This document shows positions 1-7,982 of a stretch of DNA of 25,490 nucleotides, in pieces. Under the pieces are notes generated by a model. That model ran no database searches and was not told the DNA's origin. It worked only from the letters and a program-made list of their open reading frames with translations. Within the stretch, counting starts at the first letter, position 1. Each line of letters starts with the position of its first letter. Source of the stretch: Chloroflexota bacterium (GTDB taxonomy: Bacteria > Chloroflexota > Dormibacteria > Dormibacterales > Dormibacteraceae); contig VBJE01000185.1 in assembly GCA_005879675.1 (NCBI GenBank), positions 1 to 25,490 on the forward strand. Reading direction: 5' to 3'. The position numbers and the translations under genes were made by a program.

Positions 1-197
1 CGAGCGAGGAGATGCGCCTCGGCCTCATGACCGACAAGCGACTGCATCCTCTGCTCGAGGACGGTGCCGTCTCCTTCGACAACCTCTACGCGGCCGGCGC
101 GGTCCTGGGCGGATACGACTACGCGGGACCTTGCGGCTTCGGGGTGCCGATCCTCACCGGCTGGCTGGCCGGACGATTCGCGGCCAAGCAGAGCTGA
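1..197 (+). CDS. C-terminal end of a GlpB-like FAD flavoprotein (5' truncated by window)
   Basis: Only the last 64 or so codons are present; the frame is open from base 3 to TGA at 195-197. The tail contains FDNLYAAGAVLGGYD followed by GPCGFGVPILTGWLAGR. This resembles the C-terminal FAD-contacting segment of the anaerobic glycerol-3-phosphate dehydrogenase subunit B (GlpB) and related flavoproteins, where a 'NLYA-G-VLGG' strand is followed by a Gly-rich turn and a helix near the end. GlpB works with GlpA (and GlpC) to oxidise glycerol 3-phosphate to dihydroxyacetone phosphate at the membrane. The next gene, an FAD-linked oxidase, starts 7 bases after the stop, which suggests one transcript. 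The substrate cannot be confirmed because the N-terminal nucleotide-binding domain lies outside the window; another FAD-dependent oxidoreductase is possible. Confidence 0.6.
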   Translation, partial: SEEMRLGLMTDKRLHPLLEDGAVSFDNLYAAGAVLGGYDYAGPCGFGVPILTGWLAGRFAAKQS

Positions 198-204
198 CGC
201 TCTG

Positions 205-1566
205 ATGAGGACTGAGCTCGAGAAGATCGTCGGCGCCGCCGCCGTGGACGAGCGGCCGGTCCGCGACCTGTGGCCGCTCGGAATCATGGACGAGCGCGCG
301 GGCAACCCTGCGCCGAAGGTGCTTTTGGTCCGGCCGGCGGGACGCGACCAGGTCGCGGCGGTGCTGCGCTGGGCCACCGCGAACAATGTCGCCGTGACGC
401 CGGTGGGTGGGGCAACGGGGGTCTGCGGCGCTGTGTCTCCCCAGGCAGGCGAGATCGCTGTGGACATGTCCGCGTTCGACCGCGTCTTCGAGATCGACGA
501 GACCAACCTCGTCTGCCGCTGCGAAGCGGGGGTCAACGGGTACGCGCTCGAGCAGCAGCTCAACGCGCGCGGCCTGACCCTCGGCCACTACCCGAGCTCG
601 CTGCCTGGGACGACCGTCGGCGGCCTGGTCGCCACGCGTTCCTCGGGCCAGGAGTCGAGCCGCTACGGCAGCATCGAGGACATGGTCCTCGGGCTCGCCG
701 TGGTGCTGCCCGACGGCACTTACGCCGCGCCGCGGCCTGGCCCGCGCTCGGCGGCGGGGCCGGCCCTTCACCAGCTCTTTGTCGGTGCCGAGGGCGGGCT
801 GGGCATCGTTCTCGACGCGGTGCTGCGCGTGCACCGCCTCCCCGAGGCGACGCTTGGCCGCGGCTACGCGCTCGCCGACGTGCGCGCCGGCCTCGAATGC
901 ATGCGCCTGGTCATGCAGTCGGGCATCCGCCCGCTCGTCATGCGGCTGTACGACCCTGAGGATTCGGCCTTCAACGGCTACGAGCTGGGCGCGGGGGAGT
1001 GCGCTCTCGTTGTCGCCACGGCGGGATCGCGCAAGGTCGCGGAGGCGGAGGCGGCGGAGGTGACGAGGCTGGCGGGCGAGGCGCGCGGGCTCGGCGAGCA
1101 ACCGTGGGAGCGCTGGCTGGCCCACCGGTTCGACCTGTCCGCCGAACGCATGCGGGCATTCCTCGCCCCGGCCGGGGCGTACCTCGACACGATCGAGCTC
1201 GCGGCGCCCTGGACGGTGCTTCCAGAGCTCCACGCCAGGGTCAAGGCCGCAATAGGGGTTGGCGGCCTGGCGTTATGCCATTTCAGTCATGCCTACGAGC
1301 AAGGCTGCTGCGCCTATTTCTCGTTCGCGGGCGCGGCGGGCACAGAAGACGAGGCGCGTGCTACATATGGGCGCGCCTGGGAAGGGGCGATGACCTCGGC
1401 GCTCGAGCTGGGCGCCACCATCACCCATCACCACGGAGTCGGGCAGGCCCGCGCCAGGTGGGTCGGCGATGAGATGGGAGGCTGGATGCGTGTCTGGAGA
1501 GCGGTGAAGGAAGGGCTGGACCCGGAAGGGACGATGAACCCGCGCGCCCTGGGAGGCTCGAGATAG
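205..1566 (+). CDS. FAD-linked oxidase, alkyl-dihydroxyacetonephosphate synthase-like
   Basis: A 453-residue protein from ATG 205; the frame is open further upstream, but that would run into the previous gene and family similarity begins after 205. The N-terminal half is an FAD_binding_4 (PCMH-type) fold: VTPVGGATGVCG, then LPGTTVGGLVATRSSGQESS and YGSIEDMVLGLAVVLPDG, which are the pyrophosphate-binding loops. The C-terminal half is the FAD-oxidase C domain, with a His-rich active-site strand ITHHHGVGQAR (His about 408-410) and a final LDPEGTMNPRALG. The SSRYGSIEDM and HHHGVG segments are closest to alkyl-DHAP synthase (AGPS, ether-lipid synthesis) rather than plain glycolate oxidase GlcD. 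AGPS exchanges the acyl group of acyl-DHAP for a fatty alcohol. Neighbours acting on glycerol phosphate and lipids fit this, but the family also holds D-lactate and glycolate oxidases, so the substrate is inferred. Confidence 0.75.
   Translation: MRTELEKIVGAAAVDERPVRDLWPLGIMDERAGNPAPKVLLVRPAGRDQVAAVLRWATANNVAVTPVGGATGVCGAVSPQAGEIAVDMSAFDRVFEIDETNLVCRCEAGVNGYALEQQLNARGLTLGHYPSSLPGTTVGGLVATRSSGQESSRYGSIEDMVLGLAVVLPDGTYAAPRPGPRSAAGPALHQLFVGAEGGLGIVLDAVLRVHRLPEATLGRGYALADVRAGLECMRLVMQSGIRPLVMRLYDPEDSAFNGYELGAGECALVVATAGSRKVAEAEAAEVTRLAGEARGLGEQPWERWLAHRFDLSAERMRAFLAPAGAYLDTIELAAPWTVLPELHARVKAAIGVGGLALCHFSHAYEQGCCAYFSFAGAAGTEDEARATYGRAWEGAMTSALELGATITHHHGVGQARARWVGDEMGGWMRVWRAVKEGLDPEGTMNPRALGGSR
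1551..1565 (+). promoter_or_regulatory. Shine-Dalgarno GGGAGG placed 6 nt before an ATA codon
   Basis: GGGAGG at 1551-1556 is followed by a 6-base spacer and ATA at 1563-1565. The ATA shares its last two bases with the TAG stop of the upstream oxidase (1564-1566). The spacing is ideal for initiation at 1563, and this is the only position that gives the lipid kinase its conserved N terminus. It supports ATA as a non-standard start, although a base error turning ATG into ATA is equally visible as an explanation. Confidence 0.5.
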
Positions 1567-2507
1567 GCAGCCGTCCCGGCGCGCCGATCCTCTTCATCGT
1601 CAACCCCGCCTCCGGCGCGGGCAAAGCCGGCCGGGAGTGGGCGGTCGTGGAATCGTGGCTGCCGTCGTCCGGGTTGCCATACGAGGTCGTGAGGACGACG
1701 CGGCCGCTGGAGGCGACAGAGATCGCGCAGCGCGCGGTCCGCGAATCGCGACCGGTCGTGGTCGCGGTTGGTGGCGACGGCACCCTGAACGAGGTCGTGA
1801 ACGGGTTCTTTCGCAACGGCGCACCGCTGCCGACGACAACCAAGCTGGCCATGGTCCCGCTTGGGACCGGCGGAGACTTCCGCCGCACGCTGCGCATTCC
1901 GATCGACACGCGACAGGCGATCGAGGTCCTGCGCAACGGCATGGTCCGCAGGCTCGACGCCGGCTGCGTCACCTACCAGAACGCCGACGGCTCGACAGGA
2001 GTCCGGCACTTCATCAACATCGCCGACGCGGGGCTTGGCGGCGATGTGGTTCACATCGTCGGCAACGGCACGAAGCGATTCGGCAGCGCCACCTACATGC
2101 TGGCTGGATTGCGGGCCCTGATCAACTTCAAGAACAAGCCGATGACGGTCGACATCGACGGGTCAGTCCATGAGCTCAAGAAGGCGCAGCAGGTCGTCAT
2201 CGCCAACTGCCAGTTCTTCGGAGGCGGGATGCAGATGGCGCCGTCGGCCTCGCCGACCGACGGGGTGTTCGACGTGGTTCTCATCAAGGACGCGGGCAAG
2301 ATCGAGACCATGCGCGGCATGAACGACATCCGCAGCGGCAAGCACCTCGACCAGTCGAACCCCAAAATGGAGCTCATGTACGGCAAGCGAGTCTCGGTCT
2401 CGTCGCCGGCGAGAGTGCGGATCGACGTCGACGGCGAGGCGGTCGGTTACCTGCCTGCGCTGTTCGAGATCCAGCCCAGCGCGATCGAGTTCATAACCCC
2501 GCGATGA
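1563..2507 (+). CDS. Diacylglycerol/sphingosine-type lipid kinase (YegS/DgkB family)
   Basis: This kinase transfers phosphate from ATP to a lipid alcohol, usually diacylglycerol, on the inner face of the membrane. Visible motifs: the N-terminal ILFIVNPASGAGKAG (about residues 9-23), the nucleotide-binding VGGDGTLNEVVNG (about 69-81) and the VPLGTGGDFRRTL loop, followed by a beta-rich C-terminal domain ending RIDVDGEAVGYLPALFEI. The first standard start in frame is ATG 1647, which would cut off the NPASG loop. I therefore place the start at ATA 1563, giving 314 residues, a normal family length; it has GGGAGG 6 nt upstream and overlaps the upstream stop as ATAG. The gene overlaps the next by ATGA. 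The exact lipid substrate cannot be read from sequence. Confidence 0.85.
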   Translation: MGSRPGAPILFIVNPASGAGKAGREWAVVESWLPSSGLPYEVVRTTRPLEATEIAQRAVRESRPVVVAVGGDGTLNEVVNGFFRNGAPLPTTTKLAMVPLGTGGDFRRTLRIPIDTRQAIEVLRNGMVRRLDAGCVTYQNADGSTGVRHFINIADAGLGGDVVHIVGNGTKRFGSATYMLAGLRALINFKNKPMTVDIDGSVHELKKAQQVVIANCQFFGGGMQMAPSASPTDGVFDVVLIKDAGKIETMRGMNDIRSGKHLDQSNPKMELMYGKRVSVSSPARVRIDVDGEAVGYLPALFEIQPSAIEFITPR

Positions 2508-3938
2508 CCACCGGGGTCATAGCGACCCCGCACCACGTCGCGAGCGAGGTGGGGGCTCAGATCCTGCGCGACGGCGGCAACGCGATCGACGCGGCGATCG
2601 CGGCCGACGCGGTGCTGTGCGTCGTCTACCCGCACATGACCTCGGTCGGAGGCGACCTCATGGCGATCGTCTGGCCGGCCGGCGCCTCGGCGCCTGTGGG
2701 TCTGATCGGCGCGGGACGCTCGGGGGAGCACGCGACGATCGATGCCGTCCGCTCGCGGGGATTCGAGGAGATGCCGTCGCGCGGCGTGCTCTCGGTCACC
2801 GTCCCCGGCACGGTCGAGGCGTGGGGGAGGCTGCTGGAGCGCTTTGGGAGCGTGGGCCTCGGCACGGTGCTCGAACCGGCCGCCGAGCTCGCCCAGGGCG
2901 GGTACGTCATCTCAGCTGTTGATGAAAGAGCGGCATGCGTACGCGCTCTACCCGCCGATGGAGCGTGGCATGCTTCTGCGCAACCCGGACCTCGCCTCGA
3001 CGCTGCGCGACCTCGCGCGGCACGGGATCAACGGCTTCTATCGGGGCGAGATCGCCGCCGCCGTTGCGGCCGCCATCAAGAAGCGCGACGGTTTGATCAC
3101 CAGGCAGGACCTCGCGACGCACCGCTCGCAGTGGGTGGATCCGATCGGGTTTGCATACCGCGACCTGGTCGTCTACGAGCTCCCTCCGCCGACGGCCGGG
3201 CTGGTGGCGGCCTCCTTCGCGCTCAGGCTCGAAGCGGGACAGGAGTTCCGGGCGGCGCGTGACGCGAGCTACGCGCTGCGCGATCGCCATATCACCGATC
3301 CCGACTTCACGGTGGCCCCCTTCGAGGTGTTTCTCGATCCGACGCACGAGCCCGCCGGGCAGGTGGACGCCACCCCACGGGCCGGCGACACCATCTATCT
3401 CTGCGCGGCGGACGATATGGGCAACGTGGTCTCGCTCATCCAGAGCGTGGCCTACGACTTCGGTTCCGGGATAGTCGCCGAAGGCACCGGGATGCTGCTC
3501 CAGAACCGGGGCGCCTATTTCAAGCTCGACCCGGCGCACGTCAACCGGCTCGAGCCGAAGAAGCGGACCATGCACACGCTCATCCCGGCCATGGCGGCGC
3601 GCGACGGCCGGCCGTGGGCATCCTTCGGCACGATGGGCGGCGAGAGGCAGCCGCAGCTTCAGGTCCAGGTCCTGCGCAACCTCGTGAACGAAGGGCTGGA
3701 TCCCGCCGAGGCGGTGGCGCGGCCGCGCAAGGCGATCCTGGTCGACGGCGAAACGCTCGCCGTCGAGGCCGACTACCCGGGCGCCGCGGAGATGGCGCGC
3801 TCGGACCGCCGCGTGAGGCTGATGCCGGCCAAACACAATTCGTTCGGCCACGCCCACGCGATCGTGATCGACGGCCCGAGAGCGTGGCGGGCTGGAGCCG
3901 ACCCCCGATCGGACGGGTCCGTCGAATACGTCAGTTAA
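2504..3938 (+). pseudogene. Gamma-glutamyltransferase, YwrD-like, broken by a frameshift near 2910-2925
   Basis: Gamma-glutamyltransferases are Ntn hydrolases that self-cleave at a Thr and split gamma-glutamyl bonds such as in glutathione. From ATG 2504 (ATGA overlap with the lipid kinase) one frame encodes the large-subunit start: ATPHHVASEVGAQILRDGGN, VGGDLMAIVW and LSVTVPGTVEAWGRL, up to GGYVIS. From about 2913 the match continues in the next frame: RNPDLASTLRDLARHGINGF, the small-subunit start AGDTIYLCAADDMGN with the nucleophile Thr codon at 3390-3392, GSGIVAEGTGMLLQNRG and FGTMGGERQPQLQVQ. The two frames cannot be joined by normal translation. The span of about 478 codons is shorter than the usual 520 or so, and the junction lacks a short stretch seen in relatives, so a small deletion fits better than one inserted base. 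There is no signal peptide, so it would be cytosolic. Assembly error is possible because the rest is well preserved. Confidence 0.8.
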
Positions 3939-3949
3939 TGGTCGCCCCG

Positions 3950-3966
3950 TATACTGGCCTGCGAGT
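3950..3966 (+). promoter_or_regulatory. Candidate -10 box (TATACT) for a near-leaderless rpsO transcript
   Basis: TATACT at 3950-3955 lies 11 bases before the TTG start of rpsO (3967). No Shine-Dalgarno sequence is seen between them. Transcription would begin near 3962, leaving only about five untranslated bases. No good -35 hexamer is visible at 16-18 bp spacing, which lowers confidence. Confidence 0.45.
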
Positions 3967-4236
3967 TTGGCAGTAGAGAACGAAGTCAAAGGCAAGCTGA
4001 TCGCGGAACACAGGCGCGCGGACAAGGACACGGGATCGCCCGAAGTGCAGATCGCGCTGTCCACCGCCCGCATACGGGAGCTCACCGAGCACCTGAAGAC
4101 GCATGCCAAGGACCACCACTCGCGCCGCGGCCTCCTTCTCCTGGTCGGCAAGCAACGGCGACTGCTCAACTACCTGAGGGACACCGACGTCGAGCGCTAC
4201 CGCGCCCTCGTCGCCAAGCTCGGGATCAGGAGATAA
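3967..4236 (+). CDS. rpsO: 30S ribosomal protein S15
   Basis: S15 binds the central domain of 16S rRNA early in assembly of the small subunit platform. The 89-residue product has the family's exact usual length when started at TTG 3967. It carries the hallmark DTGSPEVQIA, the loop LKTHAKDHHSRRGLLLLVGK (rRNA-contacting His/Ser/Arg residues), and ends YRALVAKLGIRR. The start is chosen because it yields MAVENE, matching the canonical MA(x)3-4 opening; no other start is near. There is no visible ribosome-binding site, and a TATACT box sits just upstream, so the message may be leaderless. rpsO precedes pnp as in most bacteria, with a 170-base structured gap. Confidence 0.97.
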   Translation: MAVENEVKGKLIAEHRRADKDTGSPEVQIALSTARIRELTEHLKTHAKDHHSRRGLLLLVGKQRRLLNYLRDTDVERYRALVAKLGIRR

Positions 4237-4271
4237 GACCGCCGGGCCCCCGCAGGGCGCCCATTCAAATC

Positions 4272-4399
4272 GGGAGGACCCACACGGTAGCGCGGGTCAG
4301 CTCTTAGAAGCTCTCGCTCAACGCAGACGCGTTAGGAGACAGCTGCTAGGAATCTGACCCAACGAACGCACCGCCGGGTTCCTCCCATATATCTGGAGG
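4272..4399 (+). promoter_or_regulatory. Structured pnp leader with mutually exclusive helices around the ribosome-binding site
   Basis: The rpsO-pnp gap holds several complementary segments. GGGAGGACCC (4272-4281) can pair with GGGTTCCTCCC (4376-4386): ten base pairs with one bulged T. Inside this arm, GGGTCAG (4294-4300) pairs with CTGACCC (4354-4360), and AACGC (4320-4324) pairs with GCGTT (4329-4333) around a 4-base loop. Alternatively CCTCC (4381-4385) pairs with the Shine-Dalgarno GGAGG (4395-4399) across a 9-base loop. The first and last helices both need 4381-4385, so they exclude each other: the long arm frees the Shine-Dalgarno and the short hairpin hides it. PNPase is autoregulated through its leader in Escherichia coli; this layout is different and the effector is unknown. 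Pairings were found by eye with no energy calculation. Confidence 0.5.
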
Positions 4400-4406
4400 T
4401 ATTGGC

Positions 4407-6603
4407 GTGGCAGTTGTCACGAAAAACGTAGACGTCGCCGGACGGCGACTTTCGATCGAGACCGGCAGGGTGGCCGAGCAGGCCAATGGCGCGGTGATTC
4501 TTCGCCAGGGCGACACCGTGGTGCTGAGCACCGCGGTGATGTCCAAGGAGCCGCGGGAGGGGATCGACTGGTTCCCTCTCACGTGTGACTACGAGGAGAA
4601 GCTGTGGCCGGCCGAGCGAGACGGCGATCCTCGCCTCTCGCCTGACGGACCGCCCGCTGCGACCGCTCTTTCCGGACGGGTTCCGCCTCGACGTGCAGGT
4701 CGTCTCCACGGTGCTGTCGGTCGACCAGGAGAACGACCCGACGATCCTGAGCATCAACGGCGCGTCGACCGCGCTCGTGATCTCCGACATTCCTTTCCAG
4801 GGCCCGGTCGGCGCCGTGCGCATGGGCTACCTGAATGGCCAGGTGGTGGTCAATCCGCCGATGTCGCAGATGGGCGAATCGGAGCTCGACCTCGTGGTCG
4901 CCGGCACATCAGACGCCATCCTCATGGTCGAGGCGGGCGCGAAGGGCGTGAGCGAGCAGGTGGTCCTGGACGCGCTCGCGAGCGCGCACGAAGAGATCAA
5001 GCGCATCTGCGCCGCGCAGCTCGAGCTGCGCGAGCAGGTCGGTCTCGAGAAGCGCGAGTGGATCTCGCCCTCCTACCCCGAGCAGATGGTGGAGATCGTG
5101 GGCGAGTACCTGGCGCTGCGCCTGGACCAGGTGATGTACAGCGCCGACAAGCAGAGCCGCGAGAGCGCGATGGACGACCTGCGCATCAAGACGGTCATCG
5201 AGCTCGGCGAGCGGTTCCCCGAGCACGCCGACATCATCGGCAAGGTGTTCGACAAGGCCGTCAAGGACCGCGTCCGCCAGCGAGTCGTCGAAGAAGGCGT
5301 GCGCGTGGACGGTCGCGGCCTCAAGGACGTGCGCACGATCACCGTCGAGGTCGGCGTGCTTCCGCGCACTCACGGGTCGGGCCTCTTCACCCGCGGCCAG
5401 ACGCAGGCCCTGACGATTGCGACCCTCGGCTCGATGTCCGACCAGCAGAAGCTGGACGGCCTCACGGCCGAAGAGTTCAAGCGGTTCATGCACCACTACA
5501 ACTTCCCGCCGTTCTCGGTCGGCGAGACCAAGCCGCTGCGTGGCCCCGGCCGGCGTGAGATCGGACACGGCGCCCTCGCGGAGCGGGCGCTGCTGGCCGT
5601 CATCCCGCCGGTGGAGGACTGGCCCTACACCATTCGCCTGGTCTCCGAGATCCTCAGCTCCAACGGTTCGACGTCGATGGCGTCAGTCTGCGGATCGACA
5701 CTCGCCCTGATGGACGCCGGCGTGCCGATCAAGGCGCCCGTCGCGGGTATCGCGATGGGCCTCATCACGCGCGAGGGCAAGTTCGCGGTGCTGACCGACA
5801 TCCAGGGTGTCGAGGACGCGCTCGGCGACATGGACTTCAAGGTTGCGGGCACCAAGGACGGGATCACGGCCCTGCAGATGGACATCAAGATCAAGGGCCT
5901 GACGCACGAGATCATGGCCCAGGCGTTGGAGCAGGCGCGCGAGGCGCGACTGTTCGTGCTCGACAGGATGCTCGCGGTGCTGCCAAGGCCGCGCAGCGAG
6001 ATGAGCGACTACGCGCCGCGAATCACCACCATCCTCATCAATCCCGACAAGATCCGCGACATCATCGGCAAGGGAGGCTCGATGATCCGCAGGATCACCG
6101 AGGAGACCGGGGCGCAGATCGACGTCGAGGACGACGGCCGGGTCTTCATCGCGGCCGTGGACCAGGAGGGGGGGCAAAAGGCGATCGACTGGATCAAGAG
6201 CCTCACCGACGAGGTCGACGTCGGCAAGATCTACAAGGGCAAGGTCGTGCGCATCATGCCCTTCGGCGCGTTCGTCGAGGTGCTCCCTGGCCAGGACGGC
6301 CTGGTCCACATCTCCAAGCTCACCGACCACCGTGTGGAGAGGGTCGAAGAGGTGTGCAACATCGGCGACGAGATCGTGGTCAAGGCGGTCGAGATCGACA
6401 GCCAGGGCCGCCTCAACCTGAGCCGGCAGGCGGCGATCGAAGATCTGACCGCTCGCGGCGAGCCGATCGAGGAGAAGATCAACCCGGAAGTCATGGCGGC
6501 GGCCCTCGCGTCGCCCGCGCCTGCGCGAGAGGGCGGGTTTGGCGGTCGCGACCGGGGTGGCCGAAACGGCGGAGGCAGAGACCGGCGCCCACGCAGAGAC
6601 TAG
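4407..6603 (+). pseudogene. pnp: Polyribonucleotide nucleotidyltransferase (PNPase), frame broken by a ~41-nt loss near 4603
   Basis: PNPase degrades RNA 3'-to-5' by phosphorolysis as a trimer. GTG 4407 has GGAGG at 4395-4399. The first frame gives the N-terminal RNase PH domain through REGIDWFPLTCDYEEKL. The next frame resumes at GRPSETAILASRLTDRPLRP and runs to 6603 through the second RNase PH domain, the KH domain (DIIGKGGSMIRRITEETGAQ), the S1 domain (GKVVRIMPFGAFVEVLPGQD) and a Gly/Arg-rich tail. Between EEKL and GRPSE all relatives have about 14 residues of the type YAAGKIPGGFxKRE; here only one base remains. Restoring 41 bases would make the reading frame whole at about 745 residues. 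This is a missing block, not a single-base slip, and it removes a conserved loop of the first RNase PH domain. Everything else is intact, so assembly error or a very recent deletion are both possible. Confidence 0.9.
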
Positions 6604-7349
6604 TCAAGGTCGCCATCGCGGGACACCGCGGCAAAGTCGGCTCGGTGCTGGCCGCGGCTTTTCAGAACGAGCCTGACATCGAATACACCGGCGGCGTGGC
6701 GCGAGGCGACGACCTCGCCTCCTTCCTGCACGAGAAAAGGCCGCAGGCGCTCGTCGACTTCACGCGCCCGTCGGAAGCGCTGCACAACGCGCTCGCGGCC
6801 GTGGCGGCCGGGGCATCCCCCGTCGTCGGTACCACGGGTCTCTCCGCCGCCGATATCGACAAGATCGAGACCGCGTGCAAGGAGAAGAAGATCGGCGGCA
6901 TGGTCGCGCCGAACTTCGCGGTCGGCGCGGTCCTGATGATGCACCTCGCCGATCTCGCCGCACCCCACTTCGACGCGGCCGAGATCATCGAGCTTCACCA
7001 CGCGGGCAAGCTCGACGCGCCCTCCGGCACCGCGCTCTCGACCGCGCGCCGCCTGGCTGCGCGTCGCAAGGACAAGCCTTTCGCGCACACGAAGGCCGAG
7101 AAGGAGACGCTCGCGGGGACCCGAGGTGGGGAGGAGGGCAACGTCGCCGTGCACAGCGTGAGGCTGCCCGGGTTCGTGGCCGACCAGGAGGTCATCTTCG
7201 GACTGCCCGGGCAGACATTGACGATCGCGCACAGGACCACGAGCCGGGAGGCATATGTGCCCGGCGTACTGCTCGCGATCCGGCGAGTCACCTCAGAGCC
7301 GCGCTTCTATCGCGGCCTCGACGAGCTGCTCGGATTGAGCCTTGACTAG
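6600..7349 (+). CDS. dapB: 4-hydroxy-tetrahydrodipicolinate reductase
   Basis: DapB reduces hydroxy-tetrahydrodipicolinate with NAD(P)H in the diaminopimelate/lysine pathway. The N-terminal Rossmann fold opens VKVAIAGHRGKVGSVLAAAF, followed by ALVDFTRPSEAL, VVGTTGLSAADID, VAPNFAVGAVLMMHLA and the catalytic IELHHAGKLDAPSGTAL with its paired His and Lys, and near the end PGQTLTIAHRTTSREAYVPG. There is no ATG, GTG or TTG at the expected start; the first in-frame one is GTG 6645, which would delete the nucleotide-binding loop. The codon before VKVAIAG is CTA (6600-6602), overlapping the pnp stop as CTAG; starting there gives 249 residues, the usual size. No Shine-Dalgarno is evident, so coupling to pnp termination is the simplest reading. 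asd and dapA follow after an intervening gene. Confidence 0.92.
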   Translation, partial: LVKVAIAGHRGKVGSVLAAAFQNEPDIEYTGGVARGDDLASFLHEKRPQALVDFTRPSEALHNALAAVAAGASPVVGTTGLSAADIDKIETACKEKKIGGMVAPNFAVGAVLMMHLADLAAPHFDAAEIIELHHAGKLDAPSGTALSTARRLAARRKDKPFAHTKAEKETLAGTRGGEEGNVAVHSVRLPGFVADQEVIFGLPGQTLTIAHRTTSREAYVPGVLLAIRRVTSEPRFYRGLDELLGLSLD

Positions 7350-7884
7350 CGGCCCGACAAGCGTTCTGGTCTGGCGGTCTCAGTTTTCTGCTAACGACTT
7401 TCCACCGGTGTGCGCGATGACGGGTGCACCAGCCGAGACGTGGCGGAAGTTCAGATTGAGACGTGCGCCTTGGTGGGCATTCTGGGTGGGCGGCATTCTC
7501 CTTTCAGCCGCCATCTCAGATCGCGCCAGCGGATACCTTCCGCTGACCCGGGCGAGTGCGAAAACGCTTTGGGTGGTCCGATGGATATTCGGCTCGCTTG
7601 TTCCGATCGCCATCGTCTTGTGGGTCATTGGGGTGTTCGACAACTCACCGAATCTCCTTAACCGCGCGATCTTTGAGTTTCTGTTCTTGCTTGGATTCAG
7701 CGCTCTCTTTGGCGGGTTCGTCGGCATGCTCCTAGGCAGGCGCGCCGTCCCTCAGCTGAAGCTTCTCGAGCGGCACCCGGGTCATTACGAGTCAATGGTC
7801 GAGCTGGCCAACGTGCATCCCGCCTTTGTGGAAGCGGTGCAGCAATTGCAGCTGGCCCGCGCGACGCAATACGCACCGAACTGA
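7342..7884 (+). CDS. Membrane protein of unknown function with Cys-x2-TG motif
   Basis: I do not recognise a named family with confidence. The start is TTG 7342, overlapping the dapB stop by 8 bases. Residues 20-32 hold FPPVCAMTGAPAE, a Cys-x-x-Thr-Gly pattern that recurs at the N terminus of many uncharacterised bacterial membrane proteins. Three hydrophobic segments follow: WWAFWVGGILLSAAI, WIFGSLVPIAIVLWVIGVF and FEFLFLLGFSALFGGFVGML. The soluble tail has VHPAFVEAVQQLQLA. The reading frame stops at 7882-7884, but a near copy of the tail continues in another frame to 7985, so the true protein was probably about 214 residues. The gene is AT-richer than its neighbours (about 58% G+C over 7381-7740 by my count) and splits dapB from asd, hinting at insertion or weak selection. 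Confidence 0.75.
   Translation: MTSGPTSVLVWRSQFSANDFPPVCAMTGAPAETWRKFRLRRAPWWAFWVGGILLSAAISDRASGYLPLTRASAKTLWVVRWIFGSLVPIAIVLWVIGVFDNSPNLLNRAIFEFLFLLGFSALFGGFVGMLLGRRAVPQLKLLERHPGHYESMVELANVHPAFVEAVQQLQLARATQYAPN
7813..7857 (+). repeat. Tandem coding repeat, copy 1 (VHPAFVEAVQQLQLA)
   Basis: These 45 bases match 7887-7931 at 35 of 45 positions. Copy 1 is in the frame of the membrane protein gene. Differences fall mostly in third positions or give similar residues, suggesting that both copies were once translated. Confidence 0.75.
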
Positions 7885-7886
7885 CA

Positions 7887-7931
7887 GTGCATCCAACATT
7901 CGTGGCGGCGGTCCAGCAAATGCAGATAGCC
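7887..7931 (+). repeat. Tandem coding repeat, copy 2 (VHPTFVAAVQQMQIA), out of frame
   Basis: This copy begins 74 bases after copy 1. In its own frame it continues LRVNPRAAQSPLQLNWK to TAA at 7983-7985. A period of 75 would keep the frame, so one lost base just before it explains the premature stop of the membrane protein at 7884. Confidence 0.7.
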
Positions 7932-7982
7932 CTGAGGGTCAATCCGCGTGCAGCGCAGTCTCCGCTCCAACTGAATTGGAAG

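Noticed and set aside
154..1233. Long minus-strand open frame opposite the FAD oxidase
   Set aside because: Low-complexity Arg/Ala-rich translation with no motifs; explained by high G+C in third positions of the real gene.
4242..4262. GC-rich GGGC/GCCC hairpin after rpsO as an intrinsic terminator
   Set aside because: No T-run follows, and the downstream leader and pnp are expected to be co-transcribed at least in part.
4407..5558. Continuation of the first pnp frame to 5558 as a longer protein
   Set aside because: After EEKLW the translation becomes Arg/Gly/Ala-rich and unlike any PNPase, while the next frame resumes the family match at once.
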